Below are positions 9,213-19,070 of a stretch of 64,000 nucleotides of DNA, piece after piece. Source of the stretch: Taibaiella koreensis (GTDB taxonomy: Bacteria; Bacteroidota; Bacteroidia; Chitinophagales; Chitinophagaceae); NCBI RefSeq assembly GCF_003545715.1, contig NZ_QVNU01000005.1, positions 62,001 through 126,000 of the forward strand. Reading direction: 5' to 3'. How positions within the stretch are numbered: position 1 is the first letter of the stretch; every line of letters begins with the position of its first letter. Under the pieces are notes generated by a model. It had not been told where the DNA came from. It did not search any database and saw only the letters and a program-made list of their open reading frames with translations. Both the position numbers and the translations under genes were made by a program.

Positions 9213-12200
9213 TTATTGCTTGCTGATCTTAAACGTTTGACTGCGCAGATCGTCCTGATACTGGATGATGTAATAGCCTGCGGCTAATTCACTTACCGGA
9301 ATGTCTATTTCAGAGCCTGTCATCGCCGTCTTATACAGTTGTTTACCGGAAACATCCATGATCCGGATGCTAGCCGCGCCGCTTACAGGCTGGGAAGTAT
9401 GCAGGGTTAGCCTGGCTTTTGCAGGGTTGGGATAAACCTCAACAACGAAGAAGCCTTCCTTCACAACGGCATACGCAATATTGCTGTACTTACCACTGCC
9501 ATCTTTATCCATCATTCTTAAACGATAGTAATTAACACCCGTTGCCGGTTGCTCGTCGATGAACTGATAACCGCCACCGTCAGGATATTTAGCCGGAACC
9601 GTGCCGATGCGGCTAAAGTGCTTCGCATCAAAGCCGCGCTCTACCTCAAAATGATCCACATTGTATTCCCTAGCGGTAGACCAGGTTACTTCGTTGCGGC
9701 TTCCGATATTCTTAGCGCTGATCTCTTTCAGGCTAACCGGCAAGGGTGTATTAGTACCGGAAGTAATAAAAAAGCCGCTGAAGCCGGAAACAGGGAAAGC
9801 AAGGGTCCAGTAATTGCCATTCCATGTAGTCGTGATCTGGCTATTGGCAACAAGCTCCTGCTGCGCTGCATCATACTGCCCGCCAGGACCATCGATACCG
9901 GAAGAAGGCAGACCGTGGAATTGCAGCACACTGATATTGGCCTTGCCGGCAGTATCTGCCGGTCCTGTAGGCAGTAGAGGCCAGCCTGAAGAATGGCTGG
10001 CGATATAGGTATTGTACGCATCAAACTCCGATTGCAAGGCGTATATTTTCACCATTGCCGTACCATTGCTGGCGGGTTGCAGATCGTAGTGGCGCTGTAC
10101 ATAGGGGCGGGCGTTGAATGCCTGTACAGTACCATCAATGGCCAGACCCGCATTGACCTGTCCCAGCACATTGCCTCCGTTTGTATCCACGATAGCAGCA
10201 ATGGGCTGACAGCTCGCGTTGGCATAATTGTAGTCCATACCGTCTATGTGCATATTGCTGGCTGTAGCATTGGCCGTGGGCAGGCTATTGCTCATCGTCG
10301 TTACAGCGACTACACTATTTGCCGAAGTATCGTTACAGCCATTACTACCTGTAGCAATAAGGCTATAGGCGCCGGCATCGGCACTTGTGCTACCAGGCTT
10401 ATTGAACAGGGCCGACGTAGCCAATGGAATATCGGCGCCATCCTTTTGCCATTGATAACCGGTAGCATTGGTTGCCGTTGCATTTAATACGATCGGGTTA
10501 GAAGAACATACTGTTGTGCCAGCCAAAGGCTCTGTTGTGATTTTGGCAGTAAGACTCACCATTTTGGGGCTTGAAGTTGTTGCGCAACCGGCGAAGCTGG
10601 TAACGATGGCGGTATAGCTGCCTGCAGTGGTCGGTATATAGCTGGTATCTGTAGCCGGCAGATATTTTTGAATACGGTTGTTACCATTATCCGTTACGAA
10701 CATATTACCTCCAGCATCCAGCATTACGCCGGCCGGGGTTGCTAATTGTGTTGCACCGTTGCCTGATATTCCTGTTCCGGCAATGGTAGTACCCGACGAT
10801 GCCCCTGGTGTCCATCGCTGGATCCGGTGATTGTTCAGGTCGGAGATATACAAGTTGCCGGTGCCATCGATATAAACATCAGCGGGTGTATTCAATTGTG
10901 CAGGACTGTTGCCTGCGCTGCCATTACCGGCAATTACCGTACCAGCACTGGCGCCCGGCGCCCATTTCACTACCCGGTTATTGGCATTGTCGGCTACATA
11001 GATATTACCCGCTGCGTCGAGACGGGAAGCGTAGGGAAAGTTAAGCGAAGTATTGGCCGTACCCGAGGTACCGGCGCTGTTGCCAGCCACGGTAACCCCC
11101 GAAGTCGCACCCGGCAGCCATTTTGAAACACGGTGGTTGTAACATTCGGTCACATATAGATTACCGCCGGCATCCATCGTCACGCCTATAGGTTCGCGCA
11201 ACAAATGAGGGGCGGCACCTGCGCTTCCGGTAACACCGGCAACGGTAGTACCTGTGATGGCGCCCGGCGTCCATTTCTGTACACGCTGGTTATTAAGATC
11301 GGCAACATATACGTTTTGCGCTGCATCTACATAAATACCTTGCGGCCCATTGAGCTGATTGGCGCCGCTGCCCGGACCGTTACCGCCGGCTACAACAACA
11401 CCTGAAGATGCGCCCAGCGCCCATTTGACCACCCGGTTGTTGCCCGCATCGGCGATGTAGATATTGCCCGCTGCATCAATAAAGCTGCGATTAGGGCTAT
11501 TCAGTTGCGTAGGCCCGCTTCCCATAGAGCCTCCTGCGACGGTGGCGCCACCGGTTTGCCATGCCGCATTAGTTTGCGCAACGGTGCTTCCCGACTGCCA
11601 TTGTATTTGTGCCGGTACCGGTGTTGCGATAGCCATCAGCTGGCCATCAGTACAATTTGTGCCGGCAAGGGTAACCACGGGATAAGGGTTTACTTTCAGC
11701 TTGATATAGGCCTTAGCTGTCGAAGCGGCACAAACCCCTGTAGTATTGGTCACGATTACGGAAACAGAATCTCCATTGACAAATGCATTGTTAGAAAAAC
11801 CGGCCGCATTGCTCATTGCAGTTGCGTTTTTATACCATTGATAAGATGGTGTAACCCCATTGGTAACCGTGGTGCTTAATGTTAGCGTAGTACCGGCACA
11901 TATTTCGCTGCCCGGATTGGCGCCGATCGCTACGGAAGGCAGGCCATTTACGTTGATCGTAGTATTGCCGCTTGCGGTAGCAACACAGCCTGCGTTACTT
12001 TTTACACTGACAAGATTGTATTGATAGCTACCTGAGGTTGCTGTGGGTGCAGCAACCTTTATGATAGAAGGCGGCGTCACCGGCCATGATGTCGTATAGC
12101 CGTTGTTCTGGTTTTGATAGGCGTTGATCGGAGCAGAAGAATACTGCACATTGCTGGCATCGCTAAGGATCAGCTGAAGATTGGCTTCACGCTCCCAGCA

Positions 12201-15200
12201 ACAATCCTGGCGGTTTACCAGCTCTATGTGATCGAGAAGATAAGCAGCGCCGAGATCGATCTGCACATATTCGTTAGCGCCGGTGTTCTGAGAGTGCCAG
12301 TAATTGGCCGTATTGTTATCGGTAAGGTTAGTGATCGGGTACGGGCTATTGGTACTGTTGGCTGTTCCGCCTTTACCAAGAGCTACGTTATTGCCCGTTA
12401 CGGCTTCAATGGCGCGTAATTCAGCCAGGTGCAGGTAGGCATCTGCCGCTGTGCTGTTTTGTTTTACACGGACGTAACGGATAGGGGTGTTTGCAGGTGT
12501 AGTGATCGTTTGATTGGTACCACCATTAATGTTATAAGTAAAGGTATAAGGTGGTGTACTACCCGATCCCGTAAAAGTAACGAAAGGAGCTGTCGCATTC
12601 ATGCAGACAGTAGCCGCGCCCGTAATGGTTCCGGCAGGACTGGCATCAGTTATAGCAGAAACGGTATCGCTGGCAAGGCCCGAACAGCCCGCGCGGCTTA
12701 CCTTAACACTGTAAATGGTGGTACCGGCGGCGGCAGTAGTCGTTTGTTTTTCCAGATTGGAAGCGATAGGCATCGCGCCCGTACCCGACCAGGTGTACAT
12801 GTAATAGTCCTGTTGCTGTGTATTGCTGATGGTGCTCCAGTTAGCTTGCGCCGGCGTTCCCTTATCGTCGGCCAGGGAACCGCCGTTGAAGGAATAACGG
12901 GCAACAAGCGTTTTACCTGGAATAACTACATCTGACTTATTCTTAGCAACCATGATCTCCGCTGCTGTAAGCGGCGCATTCCAGATACGGACATTATCCA
13001 GCTGACCTGTAAAAGCGCCGAAACCGCCAATGCCGCCCGAACCGATGCTCGGGTACACATTAGGCATGGCACTGGTCAACCCCGTACCTACGAGCGTGCC
13101 GTTCACGTACAAGCTGGGTTGTTTGTTGGTATAAACGACAGCTATATGGGTAAAATCATTGGAAGGAAGCGTTCCGTTATAAGCGAGCAGGGAGGGCAGG
13201 TAAGAATTGCCGTGCTCACAAACGTTGATACCATTGGTGCCTACAGAGACACCGGCGCCGCCGTTGGTACCACTCTGGAAAGGCATAATCGCAAAGCACT
13301 GTCCGCTGGTTCCCGATGTACCGCCTGTCGCTGGCGCAATCGCCGTTATCGTATTGCTGGGTTTCACCCAGAATTCCATAGTGAAATTATTGGCCACGGA
13401 AGTGATATTGGCAGTACTGCTGGCCCCGCTTTGCGTACCGGAAAAAGTCGCTACTTCTTTTGACGGCGCCAGGCCCGAAGCATACAGGTCTATGGCGCTG
13501 CCCGCACAAGCGTTTGCCAGCGTATCGGAAGCAACAGCTATATAAGTAGGATTGACGGTAACAGTTACCGGCACGCGTGTAGTAGCGCCGCAGGCAATAC
13601 CATAGCTGATGAACACTACACCCAGCGTATCCCAGGCCCCTTGTGTATGGATCACATTATTGCAATAGATCGGATTGGTATAGCTGCTGCCGCCACCGCC
13701 ATCGCCGCTGGCAGTACCGCCGCCGCCACCATACCAGCCACCGCCGCCGCCACCGCCATTGTACTGGCTGGAGTAGGCTCCTGAACGTCCGCCCTGTCCG
13801 AAAGTGCCTTTAAGTCCCAGGTTAGTCCCGGTCGTTACGCCATTCAAAATGCCGGGGCTTCCACCTGTATTTTGTGTGGCGCCGCCGCCCACCTGCGCTA
13901 CACCGGTACCGAGAGCCTGGTATCCGCCATCCTGCCCGGTAAGGCCGCCGCCGTTTCCGGTATTACTATTCAGGTTGCCGCCGTTGGTAGAATTATTACC
14001 GGTACCGCCGCCGCCGCCGGCTACCAGCACACGGTTCAGCAGGCCTGTTCCGCCAATACGGATATCAGTGGCATCGCCACCCCTGCTACCATTGGCTATT
14101 ATACGGGCGCCGCCGCCATTAAAATTGCTTTGTCCGCCTACGTAGATATTCAATACCTGTCCCGGTGTTACATTCATCACGGTTTGTACGCGGCCACCTT
14201 TGGCTCGGTAACTTTTGGCGGCAGATGTCCGTTCCCCGGCAGAACCATAAGCGTCTATGTTTATACTGGTAACGCCCGGCGGTACTGTCCATGTTTGTAC
14301 GCCGCCGGTATAGTCAAAGCTCCGGCTGAACTGCAAGGGAACGCCTTCGGCATAATAAGTTGTGGTTACAGCAGGTGTCACAGGCAATGAAGTATCAGAA
14401 GTCGTAGTCCCGACCAGGTTGCCTCCTGTGGGCGCATCGTACCATCTGGTAAGTCCCAGGTAGACAGCCGACAAACGGCTGATAGCCCCACCGCAGATCA
14501 AGGAAGGTGTTGCGATCACATTGGCAGCCTGGGTGCTGGCAACACTTACTTTTACTTCCTTACGCGCACCGCCGTTGGCCGATACCCAATAAGATTTATC
14601 TGTGCTTAAATTACCGGTATTGTAAGTAGCATTGGAAGAAAGTAAAGTTCCGCCATTGGCGGCATCGTACCAGGTAAACGGCCCGGTACCCGAAGCGGTC
14701 AATGAAGTAGCGGTACCACTGCAAATCGTCGTATTACCAGTAACGGCCGCCAGCTTGCTGACCGTAATTACGGAGGTGGCCTGCGCCGTACAGTTATTGC
14801 CGTCTGTTGCGGTAACAGTATAGGTGGTCGTTTGGGTAGGTACTACGGAAAGGGCGCTGCCGGCAGGGGCATCGATATTTCCCGGGTTAGCCGACCATGA
14901 ATAGGTAGCGGTAGCAATGGAAGAACAGGTAAGATTAAAGATATCGCCTTCAGTCACGGTAGCATCGCCACCCGTGGTAAGGCCTAAGCTGGGGCGTACG
15001 GTCACGATCACCGTATCTGTTGTAGTGCAGCCAGAGCCGGTACCCGACACAATATAAGTCGTGGTGCCAACAGGGGACACATTTACGGAAGCGCCGCTGA
15101 GGTTGCCAGGATTCCAGACATAAGTACTGGCCCCTGAGGCGGTCAATGTGGTGGTAGCACCATAGCATATCGTTACATCTGAAGATGCGGTTGTCTTATT

Positions 15201-15725
15201 TACATTTACAGTAGTAGTCCCGGAAGCGGAACAGCCGTTGGCACTACCTGTAGCCGTATATAAAGTATTGGTAGCAGGGCTTACCACAATAGATGCGCCT
15301 GTAGCATTGCCCGGCGTCCAGGTATACGTGGTAGCGCCCGATGCGGTCAACGTCGTATTGCTGCCGAGGCAGGCAGTAGGGTTAACCGGTGTTACAGTTA
15401 CCGTAGGCGTTTGGTTCACCGTTACAGCAACATCCGTCCGGGAGCTGGTTAAGCCGCCAACGGTCTGCTCTACATACCAGTGAAAAGTGCCTACTGTATT
15501 CTGAACGGGAATGGTGTAACCTGCGACAGAACTTTTGAGGCTGCCCCCTGCAGGAGCATCCCACCATCTGAACGTAGCGCCGGACGCACCGGTTGCGGTC
15601 AACGAGGTGCTATTGCCGGTACAGATGGTAGTGGTACCTGTAAATCCCGGAGCAGCTGGCTGAGCATAAAGATCTATCCCTGGCATACAACATGCCAGCA
15701 GAAGCAAAGTGGTTATTTTATTCAT
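9213..15725 (-). CDS. Giant multidomain T9SS adhesin (2170 residues)
   Basis: Start ATG 15725 gives the signal peptide MNKITTLLLLACCMPGIDLYA. In order: Ig-like/PKD-type modules with CxGxxxxLTASGA motifs (residues about 25-400); a glycine-rich domain (about 465-710, QTWTVPPGVTSINIDAYG then runs of Gly); a LamG/concanavalin-like domain (about 760-950, NFTMEFWVKPS ... LDNVRIWNAPLTAAEI); a discoidin/F5-8-like region (about 1075-1230, YVQIDLGAAYLLDHIELVNR); NHL repeats (about 1390-1685, six to seven copies of LNxPxGxxxDAxGNxYVAD); more Ig-like modules; and a T9SS sorting tail (about 2085-2170, VEVYPNPAKARLTLHTSQPV ... YYIIQYQDD). Probably a surface adhesin or carbohydrate-binding protein; the ligand is unknown. 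Single-gene unit. Confidence 0.9.
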   Translation of the reverse strand: MNKITTLLLLACCMPGIDLYAQPAAPGFTGTTTICTGNSTSLTATGASGATFRWWDAPAGGSLKSSVAGYTIPVQNTVGTFHWYVEQTVGGLTSSRTDVAVTVNQTPTVTVTPVNPTACLGSNTTLTASGATTYTWTPGNATGASIVVSPATNTLYTATGSANGCSASGTTTVNVNKTTASSDVTICYGATTTLTASGASTYVWNPGNLSGASVNVSPVGTTTYIVSGTGSGCTTTDTVIVTVRPSLGLTTGGDATVTEGDIFNLTCSSIATATYSWSANPGNIDAPAGSALSVVPTQTTTYTVTATDGNNCTAQATSVITVSKLAAVTGNTTICSGTATSLTASGTGPFTWYDAANGGTLLSSNATYNTGNLSTDKSYWVSANGGARKEVKVSVASTQAANVIATPSLICGGAISRLSAVYLGLTRWYDAPTGGNLVGTTTSDTSLPVTPAVTTTYYAEGVPLQFSRSFDYTGGVQTWTVPPGVTSINIDAYGSAGERTSAAKSYRAKGGRVQTVMNVTPGQVLNIYVGGQSNFNGGGARIIANGSRGGDATDIRIGGTGLLNRVLVAGGGGGTGNNSTNGGNLNSNTGNGGGLTGQDGGYQALGTGVAQVGGGATQNTGGSPGILNGVTTGTNLGLKGTFGQGGRSGAYSSQYNGGGGGGGWYGGGGGTASGDGGGGSSYTNPIYCNNVIHTQGAWDTLGVVFISYGIACGATTRVPVTVTVNPTYIAVASDTLANACAGSAIDLYASGLAPSKEVATFSGTQSGASSTANITSVANNFTMEFWVKPSNTITAIAPATGGTSGTSGQCFAIMPFQSGTNGGAGVSVGTNGINVCEHGNSYLPSLLAYNGTLPSNDFTHIAVVYTNKQPSLYVNGTLVGTGLTSAMPNVYPSIGSGGIGGFGAFTGQLDNVRIWNAPLTAAEIMVAKNKSDVVIPGKTLVARYSFNGGSLADDKGTPAQANWSTISNTQQQDYYMYTWSGTGAMPIASNLEKQTTTAAAGTTIYSVKVSRAGCSGLASDTVSAITDASPAGTITGAATVCMNATAPFVTFTGSGSTPPYTFTYNINGGTNQTITTPANTPIRYVRVKQNSTAADAYLHLAELRAIEAVTGNNVALGKGGTANSTNSPYPITNLTDNNTANYWHSQNTGANEYVQIDLGAAYLLDHIELVNRQDCCWEREANLQLILSDASNVQYSSAPINAYQNQNNGYTTSWPVTPPSIIKVAAPTATSGSYQYNLVSVKSNAGCVATASGNTTINVNGLPSVAIGANPGSEICAGTTLTLSTTVTNGVTPSYQWYKNATAMSNAAGFSNNAFVNGDSVSVIVTNTTGVCAASTAKAYIKLKVNPYPVVTLAGTNCTDGQLMAIATPVPAQIQWQSGSTVAQTNAAWQTGGATVAGGSMGSGPTQLNSPNRSFIDAAGNIYIADAGNNRVVKWALGASSGVVVAGGNGPGSGANQLNGPQGIYVDAAQNVYVADLNNQRVQKWTPGAITGTTVAGVTGSAGAAPHLLREPIGVTMDAGGNLYVTECYNHRVSKWLPGATSGVTVAGNSAGTSGTANTSLNFPYASRLDAAGNIYVADNANNRVVKWAPGASAGTVIAGNGSAGNSPAQLNTPADVYIDGTGNLYISDLNNHRIQRWTPGASSGTTIAGTGISGNGATQLATPAGVMLDAGGNMFVTDNGNNRIQKYLPATDTSYIPTTAGSYTAIVTSFAGCATTSSPKMVSLTAKITTEPLAGTTVCSSNPIVLNATATNATGYQWQKDGADIPLATSALFNKPGSTSADAGAYSLIATGSNGCNDTSANSVVAVTTMSNSLPTANATASNMHIDGMDYNYANASCQPIAAIVDTNGGNVLGQVNAGLAIDGTVQAFNARPYVQRHYDLQPASNGTAMVKIYALQSEFDAYNTYIASHSSGWPLLPTGPADTAGKANISVLQFHGLPSSGIDGPGGQYDAAQQELVANSQITTTWNGNYWTLAFPVSGFSGFFITSGTNTPLPVSLKEISAKNIGSRNEVTWSTAREYNVDHFEVERGFDAKHFSRIGTVPAKYPDGGGYQFIDEQPATGVNYYRLRMMDKDGSGKYSNIAYAVVKEGFFVVEVYPNPAKARLTLHTSQPVSGAASIRIMDVSGKQLYKTAMTGSEIDIPVSELAAGYYIIQYQDDLRSQTFKISKQ

Positions 15726-15747
15726 CGCGATTGGTTTCTTGACAATG

Positions 15748-15755
15748 CGAAGATA
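15748..15755 (-). promoter_or_regulatory. Probable -7 element of the giant adhesin
   Basis: TATCTTCG on the minus strand, one mismatch to TAnnTTTG, 22 bp ahead of ATG 15725. The spacing matches that seen for the kinase at 2589. Confidence 0.4.
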
Positions 15756-16486
15756 CAATAGCAATTTTAAAATTTTATTAACACTCTATTTGCTTTTCAA
15801 AGATTCTTAATGAATAAAATAACCTTAAAAAAAATATCTCGTTATTTGATCATTATTAACAAATAAAACAATCAATTTATAAATATATTTCAAAGAACAT
15901 TTTGAAATCCTGAGAAGATAATGTCATACAGGATATTACAAATGTTGTTGACAATAATTCTATAGATAAGAAACCTACCCCATCGACAGGAAATTTGCTT
16001 TCCGGATCTTTGAAAATTACAGGATGATACAAGTCCTGCCATGTCATAAGTCCTTGCTCCAAAGTCATAAGTATTGGGATCAAATGCTTTTCCAATTTCC
16101 CTCGTAATTAATGATACTATTGCTCCTTCCGCAGCTGACTTTCGTCAACTTCGACCGTCAATCTACAGGAAGAATAAAAGGCACAGGAATGGCAAAACCC
16201 TGGAAAGTATGTCACAGTAATAAGAGCCTTGGATATCATTGATCAATATGACTTGAAGATTATGGGTTAAGCAAAGCTTGCTAGCGGCTTGTATTCCTGA
16301 TCATATCGTAAAGAACAACATCCAGATCATCCCCGGAGAAACATAATGCATGAGCACTAAGCCCCTCTTTACCAGAGTGTTTTTTGCCGCTTATCAACTT
16401 AATGATACCGGTAGTAAAGCGATGGTGATAACTGAAATAAAGTTGCAGCGGCTAATAAGACCTTTAAGGTTCACCAAATCTATTTT
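15756..16486. other. AT-rich intergenic region, no confident gene
   Basis: About 730 bp, clearly richer in A+T than its neighbours. A 72-codon frame at 16095-15877 (minus; MEKHLIPILMTLEQGLMTWQ...) has no recognised motif, no clear ribosome site and no promoter match; it could be a gene remnant. Nothing else supportable was seen, apart from the leader of the precursor gene at 16487. Confidence 0.5.
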
Positions 16487-16717
16487 ATGAAAAAGAAACA
16501 AGTAAATCTGAAGCGTCTTGCTATCAAAAAGAGCGTAATTTCTCACCTCGATGCAAGTGTCATCCTGGGCGGTGCTGCCACAATTACACCCATATCTTTT
16601 TGCGGGGAAATATGCCCAACGAGGCAGGCAAACTGTACAATGGCTGTAACTTGTAATGACAGCAACACGCCTGATGGGTGTGGTACAGTAGAGCGAACTA
16701 TCTGCGTTGCTTGCTAA
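16487..16717 (+). CDS. Orphan RiPP-type precursor peptide, seven cysteines
   Basis: 76 residues. The leader MKKKQVNLKRLAIKKSVISH...ILGG ends in Gly28-Gly29, the usual site for a double-glycine peptidase transporter. Its pattern KKK...L-x-[LI]-K-K-x-x-I-x-x-L is the leader type of Bacteroidota class I lanthipeptide and related GG-leader families. The 47-residue remainder is rich in Ser/Thr and has seven Cys (SFCGEIC, NCTMAVTC, GCG, TICVAC), fit for thioether or disulfide formation. No LanB/LanC, radical SAM enzyme or peptidase-ABC transporter lies nearby, so processing would have to occur in trans. Related leaders occur at 27249, 53197 and 53508. A terminator follows at 16736. The chemical class is inferred. 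Confidence 0.7.
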   Translation: MKKKQVNLKRLAIKKSVISHLDASVILGGAATITPISFCGEICPTRQANCTMAVTCNDSNTPDGCGTVERTICVAC

Positions 16718-16735
16718 TCACTAGCATCGTCTATC

Positions 16736-16764
16736 AGGGCCACCCATTTAAAGGGTGGCCTTCT
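16736..16764 (+). terminator. Terminator of the precursor gene
   Basis: Stem GGCCACCC (16738-16745) with GGGTGGCC (16753-16760), loop ATTTAAA, then TTCTCATT; the T tract is weak. Confidence 0.6.
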
Positions 16765-16825
16765 CATTACCCGTCCAGCTCCGGCACATCATCTATGATA
16801 TCCTGTTGTGGTGGCTACGTTCCTC

Positions 16826-16926
16826 TTCATTTTTGCTGGCGGAGGGAGAGGGATTATTTCATGATCCCTTAGTGGTGGGGACTACAGCAAAAATGAAACC
16901 ATTCGCTGCACGCATTATTTTCTTAT
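16826..16926. repeat. tRNA-Ser 3'-end-derived repeat, copy X (interrupted)
   Basis: GGAGGGAGAGGGATT at 16841-16855 equals the last 15 bases (acceptor and T arm side) of the tRNA-Ser gene at 25965-26049. It is followed by about 75 bp nearly identical to the copy at 25634-25720 (TATTTCATGATCCCTTAGTG ... AGCAAAAATGAAACCATTCG). The repeat is broken at 16926 by the 315-bp element and resumes at 17242-17290 (TTTATGGATGTTTGGGCAAG), as in the unbroken copy near 25720. Confidence 0.8.
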
Positions 16927-17241
16927 ATTGACTATCCGGATAAAGGAAACAAAGTTTTGCACGTCTATATATATCAGCTGGGACGCTTTGCTTTACCCCT
17001 CTTTTTATTTGGTGTTACTATCTTTTCTTTTTTGCTCCGCCAAAAAAGAAAGAAAAAAGGCGGCAAAAAAACAATGCTCCGCTGTTTTTTTGGCCGGCGC
17101 ACCCGGGCTTAAAAACAGATAGCAACTTTAATGCAGCATTGCCGGGCATAGGGTCATAAATCAACGTTTTAATAATTGACATAAAGGATCATTTCTTTAT
17201 TGCTACTATTTTAGCTGGTTTCCTATATCCGGATAGTCAGA
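16927..17241. mobile_element. 315-bp non-autonomous transposon (MITE-like) with 8-bp target duplication
   Basis: The ends are inverted repeats of about 24 bp (21 matches) with core TGACTATCCGGATA and AGGAAAC. TTTCTTAT stands directly on both sides (16919-16926 and 17242-17249). The homologous repeat at 25634-25760 reads straight through this point with a single TTTCTTAT, so it serves as the empty site. No open frame of note lies inside, so mobilisation would need a transposase elsewhere. The element also carries the hairpin repeat at 17021-17109. Confidence 0.85.
17021..17109. repeat. Dispersed hairpin repeat, copy 1
   Basis: The segment with TTTTTTGCTCCGCCAAAAAA, CAATGCTCCGCTG and GCACCCGGGCT aligns over about 88 bp with 42477-42564. 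Each copy has two short inverted repeats (T6-GC..GC-A6 and around AATGCTCCGCT). Copy 1 lies inside the 315-bp element. Confidence 0.7.
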
Positions 17242-17388
17242 TTTCTTATTTATGGATGTTTGGGCAAGCTCACATACTTTCATCATGAGACAAGATGTAT
17301 CCTCAGAAAGAATAAGAAATGGTAAGATTATGAAAAGGATAGTTTGTCATAAGTTTTAAGTCATTCATTCCCTTTTGGAAAAGATATA

Positions 17389-17416
17389 AAAAGAGCCGGG
17401 TTAAAAAACCCGGCTT
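17389..17416 (-). terminator. Terminator of the T9SS cargo gene 17442-18941
   Basis: AGCCGGGTT with AACCCGGCT around a short loop; on the minus strand followed by CTTTTTAT. Confidence 0.8.
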
Positions 17417-17441
17417 TGCTCATACTTATACCCAGCCAGTA

Positions 17442-18941
17442 TTAGGGCTGATATAAGATCTTGAACGTTTCCAATCTGTTATCATGCTCTATTTTTAATA
17501 AATAGGTTCCTGCAGCCAGAGAGGAAAGTCGCACTACTCGAACTAAACCATCTTTGGGTATATCTGCCCGTACCTGGCGGCCATTGATATCGATCACCAT
17601 GATCCTGGCTTGCTCATACCCGGAGGGCATAGCCACATATACAGTCCCCTCTGTTACCGTTGGGTATACACGGACTGCATGATTACCGCAATCGAAACCA
17701 AGGGCTTTTACAACAGTGGTGCTATGCTTTCCGTCAGCATCTATCTGCGCAACACGGTAGTAGTTCATACCGGAAACAGGGTGTTCATCAATAAAGCTAT
17801 AGTCCTGCACTTCGGTGCTGTTGCCTGCAGCCTGTACTTTACCAATTACGTTGAAGCTGCGGCCATCGGCACTCCGTTCGATCTCGAAATGATCGTTGTT
17901 GTGCTCCATTGCTGTGCTCCAGTTCAATAAGGCCCTACAGCCGTCTTTGGCTACATCGAACTTGCTGAACAATACAGGAAGCGGGGTACCGATGCTGCCG
18001 ATCCCGATAGCCGTAATACCGGCAATCATAGTACCGCTAAGCGTAGCGTCTTCATTTGTGCCGGTAGCTGTGGCGATGGTACTAAGGTTTATCCAGGAGG
18101 TACCATTCCAACCCACAAGACGAAGTTCCGTCGCTGATACGCCTGTTGCACTCAGGTCAGGTATGGAAACAGTAATGGTAAGCCCTGCCCCGGTACCGGA
18201 TACCGGTATCCAGTCCCATTGACCGGTTGAGCTTACCGAGGTTATCGGCGCTGTAACAGCGGTAACAGGGTGCATTGCATTAGCATTGGAAGGATCGCCA
18301 GTCATACCAGGATTTCCGGGTATCCAGGCCACACTGTACTGGTCGGTGACAACTGCTGGTGCAGAAATGGAAAGCGTACGGATATTCGCTCCCCAACCTA
18401 TCGGGAAGGTAAAGGCATCGTTACCGGTTTTGCTTACATAACCGTTTACATGCTGAGCATCAGTAACACCACCGGTATAGGTAGCATTGTCTGCAAAATG
18501 CAGGGAACCTGTGTTGGTATTACTTCTTACCGTAGTCGTAACACCATTGCTGAACTGTATAGCATTTTTCACTACAATGCCTTGTGCATTGGTAATGGCC
18601 ATAATATTACCTGCACCATTGTTGAAATGAACATTGAAAAAAGAAGGAGCTGTACTGCCACTTATCGTATTGCTGTCTGCACTCAGGAACAAGTCCATGC
18701 TACCTGTAGCAGCAGTCCATGATCCGTTATTTTGCAACAGGTTATTACCATGCTCATAAGTAGCATTGTTCGATAGGGTAACGATGCCATCGGCCAGCAC
18801 GATGGTACCGCCGGGCGAGTAGTCGCTGTTGTAGCCGCCGTCGAGCACATAGGGCGCATTGCCACCACCGTAGGTAGTATTCTGCGCCTGTGCTGAAACG
18901 GTAACTGCAGTGACCGCAGCTAAAATTAAAAGTCGTTTCAT
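17442..18941 (-). CDS. T9SS-exported surface protein, paralogue of 4774-6270
   Basis: 499 residues from ATG 18941, with signal peptide MKRLLILAAVTAVTVSAQAQ. The start of the mature protein (NTTYGGGNAPY, GGYNSDYSPGGTIVL, NATYEHGNNLLQN) and the middle (ATYTGGVTDAQHVNGYVSKTG, WDWIPVSG) align without large gaps to the protein at 4774-6270. It has the fibronectin-like module (LFSKFDVAKDGCRALLNWSTAMEHNNDHFEIERSADG is its core region) and a C-terminal sorting tail (VYPTVTEGTVYVAMPSGYE ... AAGTYLLKIEHDNRLETFKI). It is the second gene after the tail-fibre-like protein (129-bp gap), as in the first block, so the pair was copied together. Export by T9SS is inferred; function unknown. Confidence 0.85.
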   Translation of the reverse strand: MKRLLILAAVTAVTVSAQAQNTTYGGGNAPYVLDGGYNSDYSPGGTIVLADGIVTLSNNATYEHGNNLLQNNGSWTAATGSMDLFLSADSNTISGSTAPSFFNVHFNNGAGNIMAITNAQGIVVKNAIQFSNGVTTTVRSNTNTGSLHFADNATYTGGVTDAQHVNGYVSKTGNDAFTFPIGWGANIRTLSISAPAVVTDQYSVAWIPGNPGMTGDPSNANAMHPVTAVTAPITSVSSTGQWDWIPVSGTGAGLTITVSIPDLSATGVSATELRLVGWNGTSWINLSTIATATGTNEDATLSGTMIAGITAIGIGSIGTPLPVLFSKFDVAKDGCRALLNWSTAMEHNNDHFEIERSADGRSFNVIGKVQAAGNSTEVQDYSFIDEHPVSGMNYYRVAQIDADGKHSTTVVKALGFDCGNHAVRVYPTVTEGTVYVAMPSGYEQARIMVIDINGRQVRADIPKDGLVRVVRLSSLAAGTYLLKIEHDNRLETFKILYQP

Positions 18942-19070
18942 TTGGAAGAATGATTTAAGGATGAAGAGACCGGACGTACTGACCGCGATAAAGCCTTCTG
19001 TTTACCATAGCATAAAGAAGGACTTTATCATACGTCAGCAACATTCGTTTTGATAAATGGACGGCAAAAC

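Noticed and set aside
12429-14390. Long plus-strand frames opposite the giant adhesin (168 and 172 codons)
   Set aside because: They arise from the Gly- and Thr-rich codons of the adhesin and have no promoter or family match.
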